Notes under the pieces: generated by a model
Database searches by the model: none
The model's input: only the letters and a program-made list of their open reading frames with translations
Told to the model about the DNA's origin: nothing
NCBI RefSeq assembly: GCF_002887735.1
Contig: NZ_PKQP01000003.1
Coordinates: 248,001 to 312,000, forward strand
Direction of reading: 5' to 3'
Length of the DNA stretch: 64,000 nucleotides
Origin: Stenotrophomonas bentonitica
GTDB taxonomy: Bacteria > Pseudomonadota > Gammaproteobacteria > Xanthomonadales > Xanthomonadaceae
Translations under genes and position numbers: made by a program
Part shown: piece after piece, positions 43,217-54,121 of the stretch
Numbering within the stretch: position 1 is the stretch's first letter
How the letters are laid out: each line of letters starts with the position of its first letter

Positions 43217-45106
43217 ATGACTGACTCCTTCTACCGCTACGACGTGATCGTCATCGGCGGCGGCCACGCCGGCACCGAAGCCGCGCTGGCGGCCGCACGC
43301 AGCGGTGCGCGCACCCTGCTGCTGACCCACAACGTCGAAACCATCGGTGCGATGAGCTGCAACCCGGCCATCGGCGGCATCGGCAAGGGCCACCTGGTCA
43401 AGGAGATCGACGCCCTGGGCGGCGCAATGGCGCATGCCGCCGACCGCGCCGGCATCCAGTGGCGCACGCTCAACGCCTCCAAGGGCCCGGCCGTTCGCGC
43501 CACGCGCTGCCAGGCCGACCGCAATCTGTACCGCATGGCGATCCGCCAGATCGTCGAGGCCCAGCCCAACCTGACCGTGTTCCAGGCGGCGGTCGATGAC
43601 CTGGTCATCGAGGGCGATGCCGTGCGTGGCGCGATCACCCAGACCGGCCTGCGCTTCAGCGCGACCGCCGTGGTGCTGACCGCCGGCACCTTCCTGGCCG
43701 GCAAGATCCACGTCGGTGAGACCCAATACGCCGCCGGCCGCATGGGCGACCCGCCGGCGACCACGCTGGCCGCGCGCCTGCGCGAGCGCCCGTTCGTGAT
43801 CGACCGCCTGAAGACCGGCACGCCGCCGCGCATCGACGGCCGCTCGCTGGATTACCGCCTGATGGAAGAACAGCCCGGCGACGACCCGCGCCCGGTAATG
43901 TCCTTCCTGGGCAGCGTGGACGAGCATCCGGCGCAGGTCAGCTGCTGGATCACCCACACCAGCGAGCGCACCCACGAGATCATCCGCAACGCGCTGCACC
44001 GCTCGCCGCTGTACAGCGGCCAGATCGAAGGCATCGGCCCGCGCTACTGCCCCTCCATCGAGGACAAGGTGGTGCGCTTCGCCGAAAAAGCCAGCCACCA
44101 GATCTTCGTCGAGCCCGAAGGGCTGGACGTGGTCGAGATCTATCCCAACGGCATCTCCACCTCGCTGCCATTCGATGTGCAGCTGGCGCTGGTGCGCAGC
44201 ATGCGTGGCTTCGAGAACGCGCACATCACCCGCCCCGGCTATGCGATCGAATACGACTTCTTTGATCCGCGCGGGCTGAAGAACACGCTGGAGACCAAGA
44301 CCGTCAGCGGCCTGTTCTTCGCCGGCCAGATCAACGGCACCACCGGCTATGAAGAAGCCGCCGCGCAGGGTCTGCTGGCCGGCCTCAACGCCGCCCGCTT
44401 CACCCGTGACGACGCCGGCTGGTGCCCGCGCCGCGACGAGGCCTATCTGGGCGTACTGGTCGACGACCTGATCACCCACGGCACCAACGAGCCGTACCGC
44501 ATGTTCACCAGCCGCGCCGAGTACCGCCTGCAGCTGCGCGAGGACAATGCCGACGTGCGCCTGACCGGCCTTGGCCGCGAACTGGGGCTGGTGGATGACC
44601 GCCGCTGGAGCGCATTCCAGACCAAGCAGGACGCGGTGGCACAGGAGACCGCGCGGCTGCGCGCCCTGTGGGCCACGCCGGGCAATGCGCTCGGCCGCGA
44701 GGTGGAAGCCACGCTGGGAGTGGCGGTCAGCCGCGAAACCAACGTGCTGGACCTGATCAAGCGCCCGGAACTGGACTACGCCAAGCTGATGCAGGTGCCG
44801 TCGCTCGGCCCCGCCGTGGCCGACGCCAAGGTGGCCGAACAGGTCGAGATCGGCGTGAAGTACGCCGGCTACCTGGACCGCCAGCGCGACGAGATCGAAC
44901 GCCAGCAGCGTCATGAAAACACCGCCATCGCCGCCGATTTCGATTACGCCAGCGTGCGCGGTCTCTCGGCCGAAGTGCAGCAGAAGCTCGAGCGCGTGCG
45001 GCCGCAGACCATCGGCCAGGCCCAGCGCATCCCCGGCATGACCCCGGCGGCAATCTCGCTGCTGCTGGTCCATCTGGAACGCGCGCGCCGCATCCGCGCC
45101 GCGTAA
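43217..45106 (+). CDS. mnmG: tRNA uridine-5-carboxymethylaminomethyl modification enzyme MnmG (GidA)
   Basis: 629 residues, normal length. FAD site [18 protein letters not shown] at the N-terminus, then [36 protein letters not shown], the second nucleotide region [13 protein letters not shown] and the C-terminal helical MnmE-binding part ending with [14 protein letters not shown]. With MnmE it makes the cmnm5/mnm5 group on wobble U34. TAAAAT at 43146-43151 is a fair -10 box about 65 bases upstream. The gene is monocistronic, flanked downstream by three SMAG units. Confidence 0.97.
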   Translation: MTDSFYRYDVIVIGGGHAGTEAALAAARSGARTLLLTHNVETIGAMSCNPAIGGIGKGHLVKEIDALGGAMAHAADRAGIQWRTLNASKGPAVRATRCQADRNLYRMAIRQIVEAQPNLTVFQAAVDDLVIEGDAVRGAITQTGLRFSATAVVLTAGTFLAGKIHVGETQYAAGRMGDPPATTLAARLRERPFVIDRLKTGTPPRIDGRSLDYRLMEEQPGDDPRPVMSFLGSVDEHPAQVSCWITHTSERTHEIIRNALHRSPLYSGQIEGIGPRYCPSIEDKVVRFAEKASHQIFVEPEGLDVVEIYPNGISTSLPFDVQLALVRSMRGFENAHITRPGYAIEYDFFDPRGLKNTLETKTVSGLFFAGQINGTTGYEEAAAQGLLAGLNAARFTRDDAGWCPRRDEAYLGVLVDDLITHGTNEPYRMFTSRAEYRLQLREDNADVRLTGLGRELGLVDDRRWSAFQTKQDAVAQETARLRALWATPGNALGREVEATLGVAVSRETNVLDLIKRPELDYAKLMQVPSLGPAVADAKVAEQVEIGVKYAGYLDRQRDEIERQQRHENTAIAADFDYASVRGLSAEVQQKLERVRPQTIGQAQRIPGMTPAAISLLLVHLERARRIRAA

Positions 45107-45121
45107 CGCGGCATGCCCCCG

Positions 45122-45233
45122 GTAGAGCCGACCGTTGGTCGGCTGCACGACAACCCCCGGTAGAGCCGACCGTTGGTCGGCTGCACAGCCGCCGCCCGGG
45201 GATTCCGGGCAGCCGACCAACGGTCGGCTCTAC
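45122..45233. repeat. Cluster of three SMAG units
   Basis: Two direct copies of GTAGAGCCGACCGTTGGTCGG… at 45122-45144 and 45160-45182, and one inverted copy ending …GGTCGGCTCTAC at 45211-45233. The middle and right copies form a paired palindrome like that at 40433; the left is an extra unit. Confidence 0.88.
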
Positions 45234-45260
45234 CGTCGATGGCGTGCGGTCGCGCCGTCG

Positions 45261-45290
45261 TGCAGTTGTGCAGTTGTGCAGTTGTGCAGT
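45261..45290. repeat. Tandem octamer TGCAGTTG, 3.75 copies
   Basis: TGCAGTTG at 45261-45268, 45269-45276 and 45277-45284, then TGCAGT. It lies between the SMAG cluster and the carbonic anhydrase gene, about 110 bp before its start, so copy number could alter promoter spacing. It is a second 8-bp array besides the one at 5636. Confidence 0.85.
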
Positions 45291-45398
45291 CGATGGTCTG
45301 CGCGCCAGCGGCGGTTGGCGGGCACACCCGCGTTATCATCGGGGGCCGGGACAACGCGGCAGGCGGCGTCCCAGTCCCTGCGTTGCCGGAGTTCATGC

Positions 45399-45929
45399 AT
45401 GTCCCCGATCCGCCCCTTCCTCGACAAGCTGCCGGTGCTCGGCGAACGCGTCTACATCGATCCGGCCTGCACCATCATCGGCGATGTGGTGCTGGGCGAT
45501 GACGTCTCGGTCTGGCCGGGGACGGTGATCCGCGGGGATGTGAACCACGTGCGGATCGGTGCGCGCAGCAACATCCAGGACGGCACCATCATCCACGTCA
45601 GCCACCACAGCCCCTTCAACAAGGGCGGCTACCCCACCATCATCGGCGAGGGCGTCACGGTCGGCCACGGCACCATCATCCATGCCTGCACGATCGGCGA
45701 TTACTGTCTGATCGGCATGGGCGCCTGCATCCTCGATGGTGCGCAGGTGAACACGCACGGGTTCCTGGGCGCCGGCGCGGTGCTCGGCCCGGGCAAGGTG
45801 GTCGGCAAGGGCGAGCTGTGGCTGGGCAACCCCGCACGGCTGGCGCGCACGCTCAGCGACAAAGAGATCGAATCGCTGCATTACTCGGCCGATCACTACG
45901 TGCGCCTGAAGGACCAGTACCGGGGGTGA
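45399..45929 (+). CDS. Gamma-carbonic anhydrase family protein (YrdA/CaiE-like)
   Basis: 176 residues forming a left-handed beta helix with hexapeptide repeats (IGDVVLGDDVSVWPGTVIRGDVNHVRIG and on). The metal-binding His are seen in IIHVSHH, VGHGTIIHAC. C-terminal helix contains ESLHYSADHYVRLK. Zinc or iron trimer; many members show little anhydrase activity. The ATG at 45399 is preceded by GGAG; the upstream extension to 45135 would run through the SMAG repeats. Confidence 0.85.
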   Translation: MSPIRPFLDKLPVLGERVYIDPACTIIGDVVLGDDVSVWPGTVIRGDVNHVRIGARSNIQDGTIIHVSHHSPFNKGGYPTIIGEGVTVGHGTIIHACTIGDYCLIGMGACILDGAQVNTHGFLGAGAVLGPGKVVGKGELWLGNPARLARTLSDKEIESLHYSADHYVRLKDQYRG

Positions 45930-46082
45930 TGGTGGCCGCGCCGCTGGGCATCGGGATCGGTGCGCGGTAAAGTCCTCAGCCGACCAGGAAGCAGTCGAGA
46001 CCCGCATGCCCCCGCTGGCAGCCCGGAGAGGAATCCGGCATCCCCTGTGGCCTTCCCTACGGCCCACCGTGACGCGCCGCCC

Positions 46083-46772
46083 ATGAGCGCGCCCATGCTG
46101 GATACCTACCGGGAGGTCATCACCCCCGAAGGCGTGCCCCTGCACCTGCCCGTCGCTGGTCCGTTGCCGCGTGCGCTGGCGTGGGCGATCGACTTCGTGA
46201 TCCGGGTCGGCGCACTGATGATGCTGAGTATTCCGCTGGCCTTCCTCGGCGGGTTCGGCCAAGGGCTCTACCTCGGCCTGATGTTCCTGCTGATGTGGGC
46301 CTACACGATCGTCCAGGAGGCGTGCTGGGGCCGCACCCTGGGCAAGCGCGCGATGGGCCTGCGCGTGGTCGCGCGCGATGGTGGGCCGATCGGCTGGATG
46401 AGCGCGATCACCCGCAACCTGCTGCGCACCGTGGACATGCTGCCGTTCGGCTATGCGCTGGGGCTGCTGTCGAGCCTGTTCGATGCGCATGGCCGCCGCC
46501 TCGGCGATCTGGTCGCCGGCACCATGGTGATCCATCAGGGCGCCGCGCCGCTGGGCGGCACGGTGCCGGTCGGCAGTGTGCTGGTACCACCGCAACCGCT
46601 GCAGCCGGCCGAACAGGCCGCTGTGGTCGCTTTCGCCGAGCGTGCGCCGCGGCTGTCGGCGCCACGCCAGCAGGAACTGGCCGATATCGCCGCGCCGCTC
46701 ACCGGAAGCCACGGCCAGGTCGGCGTGCTGCGCCTGTATGCGATGGCCAACTGGCTGTTGGGGCGGCGATGA
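46083..46772 (+). CDS. RDD family membrane protein
   Basis: 229 residues with the RDD signature (R-A-x(3)-D: PRALAWAIDFVI, TLGKRAMGLRVV, GRRLGDLVAGTMVI) over three TM segments, plus a C-terminal cytosolic tail. First gene of a six-gene operon of tightly overlapping frames. The ATG at 46083 gives the usual short N-terminus (MSAPMLDTYREV). RDD proteins have been linked to ion or small-molecule transport, without firm evidence here. Confidence 0.8.
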   Translation: MSAPMLDTYREVITPEGVPLHLPVAGPLPRALAWAIDFVIRVGALMMLSIPLAFLGGFGQGLYLGLMFLLMWAYTIVQEACWGRTLGKRAMGLRVVARDGGPIGWMSAITRNLLRTVDMLPFGYALGLLSSLFDAHGRRLGDLVAGTMVIHQGAAPLGGTVPVGSVLVPPQPLQPAEQAAVVAFAERAPRLSAPRQQELADIAAPLTGSHGQVGVLRLYAMANWLLGRR

Positions 46773-47761
46773 GGCAGGAACAGTTCGTCGCCCGCTACCA
46801 GGCCGAATGGCAGGCGCTGGAGCACTGGCTGGCCCAGCGCGGTGAGCACCCGCGGCAGGCGCGCCGGCAGCCAGCACACGAGGGCCTGGACGATGGCGAC
46901 TTCCCGCAGCGTTACCGCCGCCTGTGCCAGCAGCTCGCGCTGGCGCGCCGGCGCGGTTACAGCCCGCAGCTGGTGGCGCGGCTGCAGCAGCTGATGCAGC
47001 AGGGCCATACCCTGCTGTACCGCACCCCGCGCCCGCAGTGGCAGCGCGCACTCGCCTTCCTGTTCGCCGATTTCCCGCAGCTGGTGCGCAGCCAGGCCCG
47101 CAGCATGTGGGTCGCTGCGGCGTTGTTCGTGGTGCCGCTGGTGGGCAGTTTCGCGCTGATCCTGTGGCGCCCCGAGCTGATCCACCTGCTGCTGGACAAC
47201 GCGCGCATCGCCGAGTTCGAGCGCATGTACGATCCGGCCTCGCCGAACCTGGGCCGCGACAGCGGCACCAACTGGACGATGTTCGGCTACTACATCATGA
47301 ACAACATCAGCATCGGCCTGCGCACGTTCGCCTTCGGGCTGATCGCCGGTGTCGGCACCGTGTTCGTGATGCTGTTCAACGGCGTCGGCATCGGATCGGT
47401 GGCCGGGCATCTGCAGCATATCGGCCACGGCGATCCGTTCTGGCGCTTCGTGGCCGGCCATGGTGCATTCGAGCTGACCGCGATCGTGATCGCCGGCGGC
47501 GCTGGGCTGCAGCTGGGCATGAAACTGCTTGCGCCCGGTCGCCGGCGGCGCATCGATGCGCTGGTCGAGGGCGGTGTGATCGGGGCCAAGCTGTGCGTGG
47601 GCGTTGCCGCGATGCTGCTGGTGGCCGCCTTCATCGAAGCGTTCTGGTCCTCGATCGCCGCGATCCCGGCGTGGGGCAAATACAGCGTGGCCGCGGTGCT
47701 GTGGACCGCGGTGTTCGTGTGGTTGTGGCGCGGCGGGCGCGGAGCGGCCGATGCAGATTGA
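46769..47761 (+). CDS. Stage II sporulation protein M-like membrane protein (SpoIIM/DUF95)
   Basis: 330 residues. A soluble N-terminal helical part (1-100) is followed by about six TM segments. NNISIGLRTFAFGLIAGVGTVFVMLFNGVGIG and the GHGAFELTAIVIAGGAGLQLG stretch are the SpoIIM/DUF95 hallmarks. It overlaps the RDD gene by ATGA. In non-spore-formers the family is found with MoxR/DUF58 genes, as here. Confidence 0.82.
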   Translation: MRQEQFVARYQAEWQALEHWLAQRGEHPRQARRQPAHEGLDDGDFPQRYRRLCQQLALARRRGYSPQLVARLQQLMQQGHTLLYRTPRPQWQRALAFLFADFPQLVRSQARSMWVAAALFVVPLVGSFALILWRPELIHLLLDNARIAEFERMYDPASPNLGRDSGTNWTMFGYYIMNNISIGLRTFAFGLIAGVGTVFVMLFNGVGIGSVAGHLQHIGHGDPFWRFVAGHGAFELTAIVIAGGAGLQLGMKLLAPGRRRRIDALVEGGVIGAKLCVGVAAMLLVAAFIEAFWSSIAAIPAWGKYSVAAVLWTAVFVWLWRGGRGAADAD

Positions 47762-49427
47762 TCGGCTCAACATCGTGCTGCGCGCGCGCTCGGGCTGGGA
47801 GGCCATGGAGCTGGGGATGGCCCTGGTGCGACGGCACGCCGCGGCGATCTGGGCGCCGTGGGTGAGCGTGTCGCTGCCGGTGTTCGTGCTGCTCAACGCG
47901 CTGGCCTGGTGGACGGACAGCTTCGGCTGGGCCTGGTTGGCGATGTGGTGGCTCAAGCCATTGTTCGAACGCATCGCGTTGTACGTGATCTCGCGCGGGG
48001 TGTTCGGCGATGCCTCGACGACCACGCAGACACTGCGCGCGCAGCGCACGTGGGGCTGGCAGGGCTTCTGGGGCTACCTCGGCTGGCGGCGCCTGAGCCC
48101 GCTGCGCCCGGTGCTGCTGCCGGTGAATCTGCTCGAGGGCACGGACGCTGCGCATCGCCGCCAGCGTCGGCGTGCGATCGCCGGCGGCGCGGTCGGTCAC
48201 GCGCTGCTGCTGACGCTGGTGTGCATGGTCTTCGAGATCGTGCTGGTGGTCGGCGGCATCGCGGCGGTGTTCCTGTTCATCCCGGTGGACCTGTTGTCCG
48301 AGTCCTGGCGCGCGGCGTGGGAGCTGGCCAAGCAGGACATGCCGGCGTGGATGCAGCTGGGCGTGAACCTGCTGTTCTGGGCCGCTGCGACGTTGATCGG
48401 TCCGTTCTACGTCGGCGCCGGCTTCGGCCTGTACCTGGACCGGCGCACGCAGATGGAAGCGTGGGATCTGGAGATCGCCTTCCGCCGCCTGCACGCCCGG
48501 CTGCAGCAGGCCGCGCCGCTGCTGGTGCTGGCCCTGGTGCTGATCTGGCCGAGCGCGGCGCTGCACGCCCAGCAGACATCCAACAGCAAGGGGGCGGTGG
48601 CTGCACCGGCTGCCGCGCCGTCGCTGGAGGACGGTCTGGCGCCCGCGGCCGACGCGGGGTCCGATGCGCCTGAGGATGAAGACGCCGAAGACGAGGCGCC
48701 GGACGCTCCCACCCGGACGTTCGACAACGATCCGGACAACACGGTGGTCGGCGTCTTCGGCAACGAGGCGGTGGACACCGCCGGCTTCCGTCAGGCGGTG
48801 CAGCGCGCGTATGAAGACCCGCTGCAGAGCCCGACCCGCGAGGTCACCGAGTGGAAGCGCACGGATAGCGAGGCGGCCGAGGCCGAGAAGGCAAAACGCG
48901 AGGCCGCCGCCAAGGCATCCCGGCAACGTGGCAACAAGGGCCCATTGCTGCCGGCCCAGATCGCCGAGTGGGCGCTGTGGGCCGTGGTCGGCGTCCTGGT
49001 GGTGCTGCTGCTGATCACCGCGCCGCGCTGGCTGCCGTGGCTGCGTGGCTCCGGCCAGCGCCGCCGGGCCAAGGCTGTGGCGGTCGTGGAAGAGCCGATC
49101 CGGGTACCGGACGTGGCGCCACCCGATCCCGCCGCGCGTGCGCGTGCACTGTGGCAGGAGGGCCGCCCACGGCAGGCGCTGGCGCTGCTGTATCGCGCCA
49201 GCGTGGAGTCCATGAGCGAGCGCGCGCAGATCAGCCTGCCGCCGGGCGCCACCGAAGCGCAGTGCCTGCGGGCCTCGCGACGGATGCCGGTCGAGGCCGA
49301 CCGCCGCCTGTTCGAACGCATCGTGCGGGTCTGGCAGTACGCTGCGTATGCCGGCCGGCTGCCGGCCGATGATGATTTCGAAGCGCTGGCCACCACCCTG
49401 CAGCGCCAGTTCGGGTGGCGCGCATGA
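47751..49427 (+). CDS. Membrane protein with DUF4129-type C-terminal domain
   Basis: 558 residues. Several TM segments lie in residues 25-270, then an Ala/Gln-rich linker, an acidic stretch (APEDEDAEDEAPDAPTRTFD), a further TM (about 405-425) and a C-terminal helical domain (RARALWQEGRPRQALALLYRASVES, LFERIVRVWQYAAYAGRLP) typical of DUF4129. The ATG at 47751 overlaps the previous gene by 11 bases. The reading frame continues open upstream only as antisense-like sequence. Confidence 0.75.
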   Translation: MQIDRLNIVLRARSGWEAMELGMALVRRHAAAIWAPWVSVSLPVFVLLNALAWWTDSFGWAWLAMWWLKPLFERIALYVISRGVFGDASTTTQTLRAQRTWGWQGFWGYLGWRRLSPLRPVLLPVNLLEGTDAAHRRQRRRAIAGGAVGHALLLTLVCMVFEIVLVVGGIAAVFLFIPVDLLSESWRAAWELAKQDMPAWMQLGVNLLFWAAATLIGPFYVGAGFGLYLDRRTQMEAWDLEIAFRRLHARLQQAAPLLVLALVLIWPSAALHAQQTSNSKGAVAAPAAAPSLEDGLAPAADAGSDAPEDEDAEDEAPDAPTRTFDNDPDNTVVGVFGNEAVDTAGFRQAVQRAYEDPLQSPTREVTEWKRTDSEAAEAEKAKREAAAKASRQRGNKGPLLPAQIAEWALWAVVGVLVVLLLITAPRWLPWLRGSGQRRRAKAVAVVEEPIRVPDVAPPDPAARARALWQEGRPRQALALLYRASVESMSERAQISLPPGATEAQCLRASRRMPVEADRRLFERIVRVWQYAAYAGRLPADDDFEALATTLQRQFGWRA

Positions 49428-50598
49428 GCACCCGTCTGCGCTGGCTGCTGCTCGGCCTTGTGCTGCTGGTGATCGGGGTGCCGCTGGCGATCCTGTTCCT
49501 GCGCACGCACGAGCGGGTAACCCAGCTCGAGCACCTGCCGCCACAGGGTGAAGCCAGCTACAACCCGTTGTATGTGCTCGGTCAGGCACTGCGCGCGGAC
49601 GGGCTTACCGTACAGTCGCAACCGCGCCTGGACCTGGCCCGGATGCCGTTGCAGCCGGGCGACACGCTGGTGCTGCTGCAGGACAGCGCGGAAGTGCCCG
49701 CGCCTGCCGCCACCGCGCTGATGGCCTGGGTGGCGCGTGGCGGCCATCTGATCGTGCGCACGCCACCGGTGGGCAAGGAGACTGCGCGCAATGGTCCGCT
49801 GCTGGACGCGCTCGGCGTGGACAGCGAGGACTACGGAAACGACTGCCAGCCGTTCCACGTTCGCGATGATCCGCAGCACGTCGAGTTCTGCAACGGACGC
49901 CGCTTCGCGGTCCAACCGCCCAAGGGCGTGGCGGTCGAGCGCCAGTGGGGCGACACGGGCGATCTGGTGTTCGCCCGCCTGCGCCACGGCCAGGGCCGCA
50001 TCGATGTGCTGGCGGACATGGCCTTCATGGACGGCAAGGGCCGGCCCAATCCGACCGTTGCGCAGAACGCTGCCAACGCCGCCATCGACGGCCTGCACGA
50101 CAAGGCCCATCGCGACCTGACCCGCTACGTGCTTGCACCCAACTACGGCAAGGGCACGATGTGGCTGGTCTACGCCTCGCGCCCGCCGTCGTTGTGGAAC
50201 CGCGTGTTTTACCACGGCTGGCCGGTGTGGGCGCCGTTGCTGCTGGCCCTGCTCGGCTGGCTCTGGCAGCGCGCGCAGCGCCTGGGCAGCGAACTGCCTT
50301 CGCCGCCGGCCGAACGCCGTTCCCTGCTCGAACACATCCGCGCCAGCGGCGAACACCTGCTGCGTTTCGGCAAAGCGCCGCTGCTGTACGACGCGGTCCG
50401 GCGCGCATTCCTGGCCCGCCTGCGGCGGCGTTCGCCGAGTGCGGCCGCGCTGACCGGCGAGGCCCGGGTGCAGGCCGTCGCCACCTTGCTGCAGTGGTCG
50501 CACGAGCGCGTGCAGACCGCGTTGACCCCACCCGCTTCCCACGACGTCGCCGGCCTGCGCGACCGCATCCGCCTGCTGATCCAGATGAGAAACCTGCT

Positions 50599-50602
<4 letters not shown>
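49424..50602 (+). CDS. DUF4350 domain protein
   Basis: 392 residues. TM near the N-terminus (about 7-28), a periplasmic Rossmann-like DUF4350 domain (EASYNPLYVLGQALRADG, GDTLVLLQD, WVARGGHLIVRTP), a second TM (about 265-285) and a cytosolic C-terminal part. ATGA overlap with both neighbours. Function unknown; constant partner of MoxR/DUF58 in this order in related genomes. Confidence 0.78.
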
Positions 50603-51606
<1,004 letters not shown>

Positions 51607-51637
51607 GGGGGCGCGTTTTCCATCGCGGGCAGGCGGC

Positions 51638-52936
51638 ATGAGGCCGGGCCTACTGCTGCTGGCGCTGCTGGCCGGCTGGGGCCTGCTCGGCATGCCGGTG
51701 GTGCTCGGTGCCTGGCCGCACGCAGTCTGGTGGGCGATCGGCGGCGGCGTGGCGCTGATTGCGCTGGTGGACCTGCTGCGCCTGCGTGCCCAGCCCTCGC
51801 CCAGCGTGCATCGCGAACTGCCCGAGTCTCTGGCGTTGAACGTCGAGCGTGAGGCCACGCTGCGTCTGGAGTCGAGCCGCCACCAGCGTGTGGAGGTGTT
51901 TGATCTGGTTCCCGGTGGGTGGAGCCTGCAGGGTCTGCCGCGCAGGCTGGCCCTCAAGCCGATGGTGACCAGCAGCGTGGCGTACCGGTTGACCCCGACC
52001 ACACGTGGCCGCTTTGTGTTCGAGGGCGTGCATCTGCGCATGCACAGCGCCTGGCGCCTGTGGCATCAGCGGCGGCAGCTGCCGCCGGCGATGACGGTGC
52101 GCGTGTACCCGAACTTCGCCCCGCTGACGCGCTTCGCCTTGTTCAGTGCCGAACAGGCCTCGCGCCTGGTCGGTGCGCACCTCAAGCGCCGCCGCGGCGA
52201 AGGCACCGACTTCCACCAGATGCGCGAGTACCGCGTCGGCGACAGCCTGCGCCAGATCGACTGGAAGGCCACCGCACGTGCGCGCAAGCTGGTGTCGCGT
52301 GAGTACCAGGACGAGAAGAACCAGCAGCTGGTGCTGATGATCGACACCGGCCGGCGCATGATGGCCAGCGAAGGCGGCCTGTCGCACTTCGATCATGTGC
52401 TCAACGCGGCGCTGGTGGTGTCCTACCTTGCGCTGCGCCAGGGCGACGGCGTGGGCCTGTTTGCGGCCGGGGGCGACAGCCGCTGGGTCGCGCCCAGACG
52501 CGGCATGGGCACCATCGATACCCTGCTGCGCGCCAGCTACGATCTGCAGGCGCAGCCGGTGGCCACCGATTACCTCGCCGCTGCCACCGAGTTGTCGCTG
52601 CGTCAGCGCCGGCGCTCGCTGGTGATGCTGGTCACCAACGTGCGTGACGAGGACATCGAAGACCTGCTCGCCGCAGTGCGCCTGCTGCAACGCCAGCACC
52701 TGGTGTGCGTGGCCAGCCTGCGCGAACGCGCGCTGGATGATGCGCTGTCCCAGCCGGTGGAAACCCTGCAGGACGCTGCCCAGGCCGGTGCGATCGCGCG
52801 TTACCTGCAGCAGCGCAGCGACGCACATGACGCGCTGCGCAGCCACCGGGTGATGGTGCTGGATGTCACCGCCGAAGCACTGCCCGGGGCGCTGGTGGAA
52901 CGCTACCTGGCGGTCAAGCGGGATGGGTTGCTGTAA
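51638..52936 (+). CDS. DUF58 (vWA-like) protein
   Basis: 432 residues. Two N-terminal TMs (about 2-48), a beta-rich part, then the DUF58 core EGTDFHQMREYRVGDSLRQIDWKATARA and a vWA-like fold with LVLMIDTGRRM (MIDAS-like DxGxx, diverged). Final gene of the operon, 31 bp after moxR. Such proteins are the presumed client or partner of MoxR. Confidence 0.88.
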   Translation: MRPGLLLLALLAGWGLLGMPVVLGAWPHAVWWAIGGGVALIALVDLLRLRAQPSPSVHRELPESLALNVEREATLRLESSRHQRVEVFDLVPGGWSLQGLPRRLALKPMVTSSVAYRLTPTTRGRFVFEGVHLRMHSAWRLWHQRRQLPPAMTVRVYPNFAPLTRFALFSAEQASRLVGAHLKRRRGEGTDFHQMREYRVGDSLRQIDWKATARARKLVSREYQDEKNQQLVLMIDTGRRMMASEGGLSHFDHVLNAALVVSYLALRQGDGVGLFAAGGDSRWVAPRRGMGTIDTLLRASYDLQAQPVATDYLAAATELSLRQRRRSLVMLVTNVRDEDIEDLLAAVRLLQRQHLVCVASLRERALDDALSQPVETLQDAAQAGAIARYLQQRSDAHDALRSHRVMVLDVTAEALPGALVERYLAVKRDGLL

Positions 52937-52939
52937 CGC

Positions 52940-54118
52940 TCAGAGATAGATGCGCGTCGGCGCTTCGTCGATGATCGCGTGCGGTACGAAGCGGGCGCTG
53001 TCGCGGGTGATCCGGCTGTTGTCTTCGCGGATGCCCATGCCACAGGCGTGGTCACCCACCACCCAGCTGCCGATCAGCGGATAGCCGCCATCGAACGCGG
53101 TGAGCGGATGCGCGGCCTGGCGGATCGCCGGGCCGGTGTACGGGCCTTCGCTTTCCTGCCAGCTGCCATCGGCCAGGTGCATGGCCACATTGGCGCCCTC
53201 GCGTGAAAACAGCGGCTTGCGCACCCAGCCACGCGGCAGCTCGCTGCCATCGTCGAACTCGGCGGCGAGCAGGTTCGGGTGACCCCGGTGGCGCTGCCAC
53301 AGCAGCGGCAGCACGCCCTTGTTGCTGAGGATCGCCTTCCACGCCGGTTCCAGCAGCTGCACGCCCGAGGCGGGCAGCGCCTGGCCGAACGACTCGGTCA
53401 TCAGGTCTTCCAGCGGGTACAGCTTGAACAGGCTGCCGATCACGGTGTCGTCGAGCGCGGTGAAGCGCCCGTCCTCGGACAGGCCGATATCCTCGATCGC
53501 GATCGCTTCGCCGCGCAGGCCGGCCTGGGCCGCGCAGTCGCGCAGGTAGGCGACCGTGCCCTGGTCTTCGTCCGACGCACCCACCGCGCTGAAATACAGC
53601 GGCGGCGGCAGCTGCGCGGCCAGTTCACCGAACCGTTCGACCAGGGCTTCATGGATCGCGTTGAACTGGTCGGCGTGCGGCGGCAACCGGTTCTGGTTGC
53701 GCTGGTCCTCCAGCCATTGCCACTGGAAGAACGAGGCTTCGAACAGCGAGGTGGGCGTGTCGTAATTGAGCTCGTACAGCTTGGCCGGGCCGCTGCCGTC
53801 GTAGGCGAAATCCAGCCGCCCATACAGGTGCGGCTCGCGGCGGCGCCAGCTGTCGGCGATCCAGTCGCGGAACTGCGGCGGGATCGCCAGCTGGTCCATC
53901 AGCTGCTGGCTGCCCACCACCTCGTCCACCAGGTCCATCGCCATGGCATGCAGCTCGGCGCTGGGATCTTCGATGTCCTGCTCGATCTGACGCAGGGTGA
54001 AGGCGTAATACGCGGTTTCATCCCAGTACGGCAGGCCATCGATGGTGTGGAAACGGAACCCCGACTCTTCGGCCCGGGCGCGCCACTGGCTGCGCTCGGC
54101 GATACGCACGCGCTGCAT
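52940..54118 (-). CDS. ygiC: Glutathionylspermidine synthase-like ATP-grasp protein (YgiC/YjfC family)
   Basis: 392 residues. ATP-grasp-like C-terminal half with conserved KAILSNKGVLPLLW, WVRKPLFSREGANV and YPLIGSWVVGDHACGMGIRED; the N-terminal part has YELNYDTPTSLFEASFFQWQW. It corresponds to the synthetase half of bifunctional Gsp synthetase/amidase without the amidase. The acceptor is unknown. 3 bp downstream of the ygiB-like gene, the E. coli tolC-ygiBC pairing. Confidence 0.85.
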   Translation of the reverse strand: MQRVRIAERSQWRARAEESGFRFHTIDGLPYWDETAYYAFTLRQIEQDIEDPSAELHAMAMDLVDEVVGSQQLMDQLAIPPQFRDWIADSWRRREPHLYGRLDFAYDGSGPAKLYELNYDTPTSLFEASFFQWQWLEDQRNQNRLPPHADQFNAIHEALVERFGELAAQLPPPLYFSAVGASDEDQGTVAYLRDCAAQAGLRGEAIAIEDIGLSEDGRFTALDDTVIGSLFKLYPLEDLMTESFGQALPASGVQLLEPAWKAILSNKGVLPLLWQRHRGHPNLLAAEFDDGSELPRGWVRKPLFSREGANVAMHLADGSWQESEGPYTGPAIRQAAHPLTAFDGGYPLIGSWVVGDHACGMGIREDNSRITRDSARFVPHAIIDEAPTRIYL

Positions 54119-54121
54119 CGA

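Noticed and set aside
43145..45220. 691-codon minus frame opposite mnmG
   Set aside because: Antisense shadow; it also runs into SMAG repeats at its 5' end.
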